Shown piece after piece: positions 24,437 to 31,502 of a stretch of 64,000 nucleotides of DNA; within the stretch, counting starts at the first letter, position 1; each line of letters opens with the position of its first letter. The stretch covers positions 1,178,001-1,242,000 of the forward strand of contig NZ_CP101497.1 of NCBI RefSeq assembly GCF_024362325.1. The letters are read 5' to 3'. The notes beneath the pieces are model-generated. The model was given only the letters and a program-made list of their open reading frames with translations. It did no database searches and had not been told where the DNA came from. The stretch is from Microcella humidisoli (lineage in GTDB: Bacteria > Actinomycetota > Actinomycetes > Actinomycetales > Microbacteriaceae). The translations under genes were made by a program, and so were the position numbers.

Positions 24437-27175
24437 CTAGTGCAACTGCAGCACGTCAATTTCGGCGAATTGCATCCTGTAGTTATTCGACTCGAGTGGG
24501 TTCGACCGCAGTGATGTTGCGGTGACCTTTACGTATCTTGCACTCTGCGCGGCAAATGTGAAGGCTTGCTTTGGGCTCGTCGAGGTTGGCTGAGCGTAGT
24601 TCGTCCTGGACGCGACGGTAGTCCAGGACGCTCCATCGACCGAAATCTGGATGTCGAAATCCTTGGGAAAGTAAATTGTGTCGCGGTCGCTCGCCCACAG
24701 ATCGACCTCCGAGATAGTTCGGGATTGGCCGAGGTCGATCTGTATCCATTCAGTGTGATCTGCGCCGAGGTTGCTGTTGGATGACCAACCGTTCACGGTA
24801 CCTGCGGCCCCTGCCTTGCTGCTCCAGATTCCATCAACCACGTTAGCGAGCGTCCAGCCGTAGTCGTTCACGTTACTGCTTGCGATGACGCTAGCTCCTA
24901 AAGCCCACTTGGTGCGACCCGGCCCGAAGGCCTGCGATAAGTCGGGGTTGGCTATGTAGTTGCTTGACTCGAAAGCCACAGGATCAGAGGTGACATCCTG
25001 ACCCGCGAACTTCCTAATGAAGACGCTATTCTGAATGATCCCTTCATTCCTTGGGTAGTTCTTTATCGCCTTTGAGTCAAACCCAGCCCCCTCGGTACCG
25101 TTACGATAGGCGAACACATTGTTTATGATCAAGCCGGTGTTATTGAGGAACCATCCGCCATTCTCTCCGTACAGCAAAATGCTCGGCCCGGCATTGTCGT
25201 GAATGTAGGAATTGGTAAGCGTCACGTTCCTGTTACCAGCCTCGAAGTCGAAGCCTTCGCCGTCTGGTGATTGATTGGATTTGTAGGTCCGCATAAATTC
25301 AGAGTTCTGCACCGTATAGTTCTCACTGTTTGCTATTTGGAATGCGGCTACGCCCCAGAACATACCCTTGAGGTAGCCCGTCTCGTCGATTACGACATTG
25401 TCCGTGACGCCCCCGGTCGTTGCGTACATCATGATTCCACCGCTGCGATAGCTGCGGTAGATTTGAGTGTTCGTGATGTTCACGTTGGTGTACGCATCTC
25501 GGTCTGAGTTCCAGGCATTCGTCGGAAGACCCGTGTAGTCGTAGGGCTTGTCCCGCACCAGATTGATGAAGCCGGTGTCGGTTTGCGAGATGACTGAGTT
25601 GGTGAGCGTGATGTTCGAGAATACTGTTTGGTCCTGGTTCTCATCGGTCATCAGAGAGCTAATGAGGATCGCCGCGCCGAAGTAGCTCTCGGGGTACGGG
25701 AACACAAGGTCCGTGCCAATAGATCTGCCTTCGACGTCGTGGATATAGAGGTCGTCGAGATACAGGTAATCGTGACCATGGGTAGCGTCGTTAAGGACTT
25801 CGATTCCGAATGCGCCTCCCGTTAACTCGAGTCCAGCGATCCTGATTCCATGGTTGTTCACGATTTTGATCGAGGCGATAGCCTCCCCCATGTTCGCGCT
25901 GATAACTGGCTTGTTGCCGGAACCGTAGGCGCTGACCAGAATCGCATTCTCGGCCGTCCCGTTACCGTGCAGGTAAAGAGTTTCTCCGGTCCAGGAGTCT
26001 CCGCGCTTGAGGAGGATTGAGTTTCCCCCCGAGTACGCGTATTGGGAAACCTTCTGCAGCGTTCGCCATGGTGTCGACGCGCTAGTTCCGTTGTTGGAAT
26101 CATTGCCGCTCGTGCTGACGTAGTAAGTCGTATCCGGTATCGCGGTCAGCGTGGACGAGTGTTGGTAGCTGTCGTATGCGACTACGATCTCGGCGAATTG
26201 CATCCTGTATCGATTGCTCTCGTCGGGATTCTGACGGAGGTTAGTTCCGGTTATCTTGACGTAGCGTGCAGTCTGCGCGCCGAATCGGAAGGTTTGTGCC
26301 GTGTCTGAAGGAGTGGGGTAGCCGGCCCTACTAACGACCGTCGTCCATGTGGTCCCGTCGTTGGAAAGCGCGATTGTGAAATCGATTGGGAAGTACGCTC
26401 CCACGCTCCCAACGTCGCTACGAGGGAATAGGTCAACTCGGTCTACGAAGTTGGTCTCGCCTAAATCGGCCTGTAGCCACTCAGTGTGGTTGGTCGTGAG
26501 ATTGCCATCGGACGTCCACCCGAGGGACGTCGTGGTCGATCCTGTCTGGCCGTCGACGACGTTGCTCTTGGCCCAGTACGAGCCCTCGAGGGACGAAGAA
26601 GCGGTCACGGTTGCATTCTTCGCGCGGTTGGTGTCTCGCGCTATGAACGAATCGATGGCGACTCCAAAACCGCTTGATGCCGGATCCTTCTGGCCCTTCA
26701 CCGTGATCGTGATGGTGTGGGTGCCGTCGGCCAAGCCGTCCATGACGTAGATCGCGCGATTGTGCTTGTAGTTGTAGTACGTGCCATCAGAGGCCTCGAA
26801 CTCGTATGGCTTGATGTACAGGTCGATTGTTGTGGCCGCGCCGCCGTCGATGCTTACGTCGGCTTTGCCGAAGTTGGAGGCGTAGCTTCCGATGACGGAG
26901 ATCGAGTTTCCTGTGAAGGTGAACGAGACTGCAGACCCCGACGACTCGGATAGCCGAAAGTCGTCGCTGTTCGCGCCGTATGGCGCCGGTGCATAGAAGT
27001 CGCTCGCGGGGTCCGAGGTGCTCTGCACGCTCCAGCTGCCCGTGAAGTTCGCGCCCTCCTCATCGGTCCGATTGGTGCTGGCGCTGGTGACACTAGTGCC
27101 CGCCATAAGTGCCAGCGCAAGTGCTCCTGCAAACACGACCAACTTTGACGTACGGCGCATAACAGATCCCATCAT
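24437..27175 (-). CDS. Secreted right-handed beta-helix protein with two discoidin domains
   Basis: 912 residues from ATG 27175 (ATG 27160 gives five fewer). A Sec signal peptide (RRTSKLVVFAGALALALMAG, cleavage near TSA-ST) is followed by a beta-sandwich of about 130 residues. The first F5/8 type C (discoidin) domain spans about 215-350 (NATVTASSS...MQFAEIVVA). Then comes a long parallel beta-helix opening TTYYVSTSGNDSNNGTS and running through repeated LTNS-type turns to about 770. A second discoidin domain ends MQFAEIDVLQLH. This resembles extracellular polysaccharide lyases or glycosidases with carbohydrate-binding modules. It is divergent from the sugar importer operon, sharing its operators. 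Codon use is lower in GC than the flanks. Confidence 0.8.
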   Translation of the reverse strand: MMGSVMRRTSKLVVFAGALALALMAGTSVTSASTNRTDEEGANFTGSWSVQSTSDPASDFYAPAPYGANSDDFRLSESSGSAVSFTFTGNSISVIGSYASNFGKADVSIDGGAATTIDLYIKPYEFEASDGTYYNYKHNRAIYVMDGLADGTHTITITVKGQKDPASSGFGVAIDSFIARDTNRAKNATVTASSSLEGSYWAKSNVVDGQTGSTTTSLGWTSDGNLTTNHTEWLQADLGETNFVDRVDLFPRSDVGSVGAYFPIDFTIALSNDGTTWTTVVSRAGYPTPSDTAQTFRFGAQTARYVKITGTNLRQNPDESNRYRMQFAEIVVAYDSYQHSSTLTAIPDTTYYVSTSGNDSNNGTSASTPWRTLQKVSQYAYSGGNSILLKRGDSWTGETLYLHGNGTAENAILVSAYGSGNKPVISANMGEAIASIKIVNNHGIRIAGLELTGGAFGIEVLNDATHGHDYLYLDDLYIHDVEGRSIGTDLVFPYPESYFGAAILISSLMTDENQDQTVFSNITLTNSVISQTDTGFINLVRDKPYDYTGLPTNAWNSDRDAYTNVNITNTQIYRSYRSGGIMMYATTGGVTDNVVIDETGYLKGMFWGVAAFQIANSENYTVQNSEFMRTYKSNQSPDGEGFDFEAGNRNVTLTNSYIHDNAGPSILLYGENGGWFLNNTGLIINNVFAYRNGTEGAGFDSKAIKNYPRNEGIIQNSVFIRKFAGQDVTSDPVAFESSNYIANPDLSQAFGPGRTKWALGASVIASSNVNDYGWTLANVVDGIWSSKAGAAGTVNGWSSNSNLGADHTEWIQIDLGQSRTISEVDLWASDRDTIYFPKDFDIQISVDGASWTTVASRTNYAQPTSTSPKQAFTFAAQSARYVKVTATSLRSNPLESNNYRMQFAEIDVLQLH

Positions 27176-27190
27176 CTTTGACAGCGAGTA

Positions 27191-27286
27191 GTGACCGGTC
27201 ACAAGTATGCAGAACCGCCTACAGTTGAACAAGCAGTCGATCCTGATGGATGTCAGATTGTGACCGGTCACTATTTCAGCTATCAT
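27191..27286. promoter_or_regulatory. Divergent promoters with two identical LacI-type operators
   Basis: The palindrome GTGACCGGTCAC occurs twice, at 27191-27202 and 27260-27271, 69 bp centre to centre, each with the central CG of LacI-family operators. Rightward promoter: TTGTGA (27258-27263), 17-nt spacer, TATCAT (27281-27286); its -35 overlaps the second operator. Leftward promoter: TTGTTC and CATACT (minus strand, 27227-27232 and 27204-27209), 17-nt spacer; the first operator lies at its start point. The LacI gene at 34147 is the likely binder, possibly by looping. Confidence 0.7.
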
Positions 27287-27358
27287 CTGCGGCAGTCCGT
27301 ATTTCACGGATCGATCACGAGGTCTTGGACCATCGACCACTCAATGAGGAGACATACG

Positions 27359-28672
27359 TTGACAACATTGCTTTCCCCCAAGCGGGCCTTAGCGTTGGGA
27401 CTCTCGGCGCTCGTTCTAGGTCTTGCCGGGTGTGCCACAACTGCAGAAGATGCGCCATCGGAAGCGAAGCTCACCTTGCTTGTCGGAAGTGCGGAGACCG
27501 AGCTCGCTATCGCAAGCGCTCTGGTTGCCGGCTTCACGGCAACGCGTCCAGACGTCGAGATCACGCTTGAGACCCGGCCCGCTGGCGCCGACGGCGACAA
27601 CCTCGTCAAGACCAAGCTGGCCACCGGAGAGATGAACGACCTGCTCTTCTACAACGCGGGTGCTTCAGCCAATGAGGCACTCTCCGTCGATACCTACATG
27701 CTCGACCTCAGCGGGGAGGGCCTCATGGAGAACGTCAACGAAACCTTCCGCCAGGGAATTCGCACCACCGATGGCTCCGAATACGCGGTGCCGATCGGGG
27801 GCGCCACGGGTGGGGGCCTGTTCTACAACAAGAAGGTTTACGCAGATCTTGGTCTGGCTGTGCCGACTACGTGGGCTGAGTTTGAGAAAAACAACTCCGC
27901 AATCCTTGCGGCCGGGATCGTTCCAGTCGCGCAGACGTACGGAGAGACTTGGACATCCCAGATGCTGTTCGCTGCCAACTTTGCAAACGTTCTCTCTGAG
28001 GAGCCCGACTGGGCCGAGCGTTTCACTAACAACGAGGCGAAGTTTGCCGACGACCCCATTGCTCGGCGCGGCATGGATTACATCCAGCAGGGATTCGATG
28101 AGGGTTGGTTTAACAGCGACGCAGCAACTGCCACCTTCGAAGACGGTCTTCGTATGGTTGCGACCGGCGAGGCAGCGACCTACCCGATGCTCACCTTCGC
28201 CGGTGCAACCATCGAGGCGAACTACCCCGACAATATCGCCGACATCGGCTTCTTTGCGGTGCCCGCGAAGTCCGCAGACGATACGCGCCTCACAGCGTGG
28301 TTGCCCGGGGGCATGTACGTTTCGAAGGACACCGAGCACCCGCAGGCCGCGCTTGACTTTGCGGCTTATGTGGCGAGCACGCAAGGCTGCGACGTCATCA
28401 CTGAGGCGGTCGGGGTGACCGGTCCCTATCTGATCGAAGGTTGCTCACTGCCGACGGAAGTCTCCGCCTACATCTCGGATCTGCTCGGCTATCTCGACAC
28501 GGAAGGAGCTTCGGCGCCGCCGCTCGAGTTCCTGAGCCCGGTCAAGGGGCCCAACCTTGAGCAGATTCTGGTGGCGGTTGGAACCGGCCAGATCGACTCA
28601 GCGTCTGCGGCCATGCAGTATGACGAGGATGTCGAGAAGCAAGCTCAGCAACTAGGACTCGCGGGCTGGTGA
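27359..28672 (+). CDS. Sugar ABC transporter substrate-binding lipoprotein
   Basis: 437 residues from TTG 27359, chosen because AGGAG lies 7 nt upstream; ATG 27344 (five residues longer) has no ribosome site. The signal peptide ends in the lipobox LGLAGC, so the protein is anchored outside the membrane. Family 1 solute-binding fold: TLLVGSAETELAIASALVAGF, NDLLFYNAGAS, YAVPIGGATGGGLFYNKKVY and the hinge region WLPGGMYVSKD. It binds oligosaccharides and is the first gene of the island importer operon; the context suggests rhamnose-containing oligosaccharides. Confidence 0.9.
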   Translation: MTTLLSPKRALALGLSALVLGLAGCATTAEDAPSEAKLTLLVGSAETELAIASALVAGFTATRPDVEITLETRPAGADGDNLVKTKLATGEMNDLLFYNAGASANEALSVDTYMLDLSGEGLMENVNETFRQGIRTTDGSEYAVPIGGATGGGLFYNKKVYADLGLAVPTTWAEFEKNNSAILAAGIVPVAQTYGETWTSQMLFAANFANVLSEEPDWAERFTNNEAKFADDPIARRGMDYIQQGFDEGWFNSDAATATFEDGLRMVATGEAATYPMLTFAGATIEANYPDNIADIGFFAVPAKSADDTRLTAWLPGGMYVSKDTEHPQAALDFAAYVASTQGCDVITEAVGVTGPYLIEGCSLPTEVSAYISDLLGYLDTEGASAPPLEFLSPVKGPNLEQILVAVGTGQIDSASAAMQYDEDVEKQAQQLGLAGW

Positions 28673-28678
28673 ATGTGT

Positions 28679-28717
28679 GAGGAGTCTGCCCCGTTTCTCG
28701 GGCGGGGTGGACTCCTC
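28679..28717 (+). terminator. Intra-operon hairpin after the binding-protein gene
   Basis: GAGGAGT (28679-28685) pairs with ACTCCTC (28711-28717), with inner GCCCC/GGGG pairing around a short loop. It sits between the binding-protein gene and the permeases and probably lowers downstream expression relative to the binding protein, as is common in such operons. Confidence 0.6.
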
Positions 28718-28761
28718 CCTTCCTCCCGATCCGATGAACTCCATTTCAGATAGGCGTCACT

Positions 28762-29649
28762 GTGGTCTTGTATTCCGTGCAGCGCTCGCATCGGACGGCG
28801 TACCCGCTGTGGTACCTGATCTTGCCGTGTGCGGTGCTAGCTATTTTCTTCCTTGTGCCCGCATTCGCGGCGTTCTACTTCAGCCTCACGCGTTGGGACC
28901 TCGTCAACTCGGAGTTCATCGGGCTTGACAACTTCTTTCGCTTCTTCTCAGAAGCTGGCCTCGTGAATTCCATCGGCCACACGGTGCTGTTTACGATCGT
29001 CAGCACTGCCGTCAAGCTTGTCGTCGGTTTTGGAATCGCGCTCTTGCTGCACACGGCCATTGCTTTCAGGTCGGCAATCCGGGCGCTCGTCTTCTTCCCT
29101 GTAATTGCTAGCACCATCGGAATAGGCATCACCTTTTCTGTACTTCTTGACCCCAACACGGGGCTTGTCAATCAAGCTCTCGAAGCCCTCGGTGTTGCGG
29201 CACCATACTGGTTGGGCGACCCGAGCCTCGCGCTACTGACCGTCGCGGCCGTAGACGGCTGGAAGGGGGTGGGGCTCGCAGCGGTGATTCTGCTCGCAGG
29301 CCTCGTGTCGATCCCACGCGAAACCATTGAGGCTGCACGCGTCGATGGTGCGAGTTCCTTGCAGCTAATCCGGTCTGTCTATCTCCCACTTATTCAGCCC
29401 GCGGCGCTCACTGTGCTGCTCCTGTCAGTAATCGGATGCATCCGGGCTTTCGACTTGATCTGGACGATGACGGGAGGAGGACCAGGGTTCGCCTCCGACG
29501 TTCTCGCGTCCGTGGTTTACAAGCAGTACCAAGCCGGGTTCTACGGGCTGTCGACTGCCGGGAACGTTGTGCTCTTCCTGGTGGTCTTGATCGCATCCAT
29601 TCCCATTTGGCTCGTCATTCGGAGGGCTGACCGTGAACGCGAAGGGTAG
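28762..29649 (+). CDS. Sugar ABC transporter permease (MalF-like)
   Basis: 295 residues, six transmembrane helices, starting at GTG 28762 (GTG 28777 is an alternative). The N terminus LILPCAVLAIFFLVPAF is the first helix, and the cytosolic EAA loop EAARVDGASSLQLIRSVYLP, which docks to the ATPase, is intact near 195-215. The stop region overlaps the next permease gene by 17 nt. No ATPase gene is present in the operon, so a shared MsiK-type ATPase encoded elsewhere is assumed. Confidence 0.9.
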   Translation: MVLYSVQRSHRTAYPLWYLILPCAVLAIFFLVPAFAAFYFSLTRWDLVNSEFIGLDNFFRFFSEAGLVNSIGHTVLFTIVSTAVKLVVGFGIALLLHTAIAFRSAIRALVFFPVIASTIGIGITFSVLLDPNTGLVNQALEALGVAAPYWLGDPSLALLTVAAVDGWKGVGLAAVILLAGLVSIPRETIEAARVDGASSLQLIRSVYLPLIQPAALTVLLLSVIGCIRAFDLIWTMTGGGPGFASDVLASVVYKQYQAGFYGLSTAGNVVLFLVVLIASIPIWLVIRRADREREG

Positions 29650-30481
29650 GCGCAGTCGCCTGCGCGCTACCCATGTTGCAGTCGGCGGGGCTGTTCTGGC
29701 GATCGTGGTGCTCTTCTTCGGCGCTCCTTTCGCGTTCATCTTGCTGACGGCATCCAAGGGGCAAGCAGAGGCTGCAGAGTTTAGTTTCGGTTGGCCGACC
29801 GAGTTCCTCTTGCTCCAGAACCTGGGTGAGGTACTGACGACACGAGACGGCATTGTCGTGCGCGCTCTCATCAACAGCACAGTGATCACGACGCTTAGCG
29901 TCGCTCTCATCGTGCTCCTCTCGGCGATGGTGGCTTTCGTGTTGTCACGCCGGCCTGGTCCGGCCACGAGCGCAGTCACACTCATCATGTACTTGGCTCT
30001 CCTTGTGCCGCCGGCGATCGTCCCGACAATCTGGGTGTTGCAAGGCACGGGCCTCTTCAAAACGCTTGCGGGCGTGATCCTGGTGCAGGTCGCCTACGGC
30101 ATGCCCTTCTCCGTTCTGTTGTTCAGGGCCTTCATGACGACCGTGCCGCGGGAGTTGGATGAAGCGGCCCTAATCGACGGAGCCACATCGTGGCGACTGT
30201 TTTGGGTGATCGTGTTTCCCCTGCTGCGACCGGTGATGGTCACAGTGATCGTCATTCAAGCCATCGTCGTCTTCAACGACTTTGCGACGCCGTTGTACTT
30301 CTTGCCCGGAGACGCCAATGCGACTGCACAGCTAACCCTCTTCAACTTTCGCAGCCAGTTCTTCACGTCATGGAACTTGCTGTTCGCGAACATCCTCGTA
30401 GTAACGGTGCCGCCTCTTCTGGCGTTCATCTTCTTTAGTAGGCAGATCGTTGCCGGTATGAGTTCAGGAGCTATTAAGTAA
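29633..30481 (+). CDS. Sugar ABC transporter permease (MalG-like)
   Basis: 282 residues, six helices, starting at GTG 29633 after GGAGG. The EAA loop DEAALIDGATSWRLFWVIVF lies near 180-200 and the helix AYGMPFSVLLFRAF precedes it. It forms the channel with the upstream permease. Its stop (TAATG) overlaps the start of the propeller-like gene by one base, so import and that protein are translationally linked. Confidence 0.9.
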   Translation: MNAKGRRSRLRATHVAVGGAVLAIVVLFFGAPFAFILLTASKGQAEAAEFSFGWPTEFLLLQNLGEVLTTRDGIVVRALINSTVITTLSVALIVLLSAMVAFVLSRRPGPATSAVTLIMYLALLVPPAIVPTIWVLQGTGLFKTLAGVILVQVAYGMPFSVLLFRAFMTTVPRELDEAALIDGATSWRLFWVIVFPLLRPVMVTVIVIQAIVVFNDFATPLYFLPGDANATAQLTLFNFRSQFFTSWNLLFANILVVTVPPLLAFIFFSRQIVAGMSSGAIK

Positions 30482-31494
30482 TGACCCACGTCATCTCACG
30501 CACGTACCCATTAGAGATCATCACGGGCACTGAAGAGCCCCTCATCCGATCCGATCGCACGATCGCAGGGCAGTCAGGGTTCGGGTTCGAAGGGGGGTGC
30601 GCATACCTGATCGATGGCAATTACCACCTGTTCACTTCCGAGCTCATTGCCGAACCGCTGTGGAGTCGCACAGTGCTGGCACACTGGTCGTCCGGGGACG
30701 GTTTCTCATGGCAGCGTGTTTCCTCGCTGCGCGAGTCAACCGGCGACTTTAGTGGCCTTGATCGACGAGCTGCGTACTTCTCGCCAATGCCCATTTACGA
30801 TGACGACACCGACCGGTGGCAGCTCTTTTATGTCTCTTATCGTTCCGCCCCCGGTATCTCAAACCGCAACCACGACGGGATGATCTGGCGCGCCCAATCC
30901 GCAGTTCATGGGCGCGCCGGAATCGGCGGGCCATACATTGACCAGGACGTCGCAATGCGACCGGACGAACACTCGCAAAGTTGGGAGGGGCACCAGGGCA
31001 CCGACTCGTTCTATGCCTACCGTGGTGAGCGGGGCTGGATCGGGTTGTATGGCAGTTGCGACGTAGACCAGTACCCCAACTGCAACTGGGCGGTGGGCGT
31101 TGCTCGTGCCGACACCCTCACTGGGACTTGGACCCGCGAACCTAGAGGTAATCCGGTGACGGCAGAACCGAAATTCATTGAGAACCCCGTAGTCGTAACG
31201 CTAGACGACGGTACGTTCCTCAGCGTCTACGAGAACGACGCGCTTGACCCGGCCTTCGCTCGCAGCATCGGCATCATGACTTCACTGGACGGGATCAGCT
31301 GGACTCGGGAAGAGCCTCTCTTCCTTCCCGACGATCTTTGCCCATGGGCGTCGCGTGTTCGTACCCCCCTGTCGTTCATCCCCGACGGGGACGCGTGGCG
31401 GATCTACTTCACGGCTTTCGATGATCGCGGGGCCCTGCCTGGTTCCACCTCGTTTGGCAACGTGGGTATGGTCCGCGTGCGCCGCACCGGCTAG
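30481..31494 (+). CDS. Unassigned protein, probable five-bladed beta-propeller glycosidase-like
   Basis: 337 residues, no signal peptide, so cytosolic. Repeating blade-like strands are visible: GGCAYLIDGNYHLFTSE, SRTVLAHWSSGDGFSWQ, YDDDTDRWQLFYVSYRS, GLYGSCDVDQYPNCNWAVG, IGIMTSLDGISWTREE and DAWRIYFTAFDD. Aromatic-rich strands with SxDGxxW turns are usual in the GH43/GH32/GH117 propeller clans, but I cannot match a catalytic triad to any named family. Its position between the importer and the GH78 gene argues for action on the imported oligosaccharide. It may also be a non-catalytic or lyase-associated member. Confidence 0.6.
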   Translation: MTHVISRTYPLEIITGTEEPLIRSDRTIAGQSGFGFEGGCAYLIDGNYHLFTSELIAEPLWSRTVLAHWSSGDGFSWQRVSSLRESTGDFSGLDRRAAYFSPMPIYDDDTDRWQLFYVSYRSAPGISNRNHDGMIWRAQSAVHGRAGIGGPYIDQDVAMRPDEHSQSWEGHQGTDSFYAYRGERGWIGLYGSCDVDQYPNCNWAVGVARADTLTGTWTREPRGNPVTAEPKFIENPVVVTLDDGTFLSVYENDALDPAFARSIGIMTSLDGISWTREEPLFLPDDLCPWASRVRTPLSFIPDGDAWRIYFTAFDDRGALPGSTSFGNVGMVRVRRTG

Positions 31495-31502
31495 AAGCCA
31501 AA

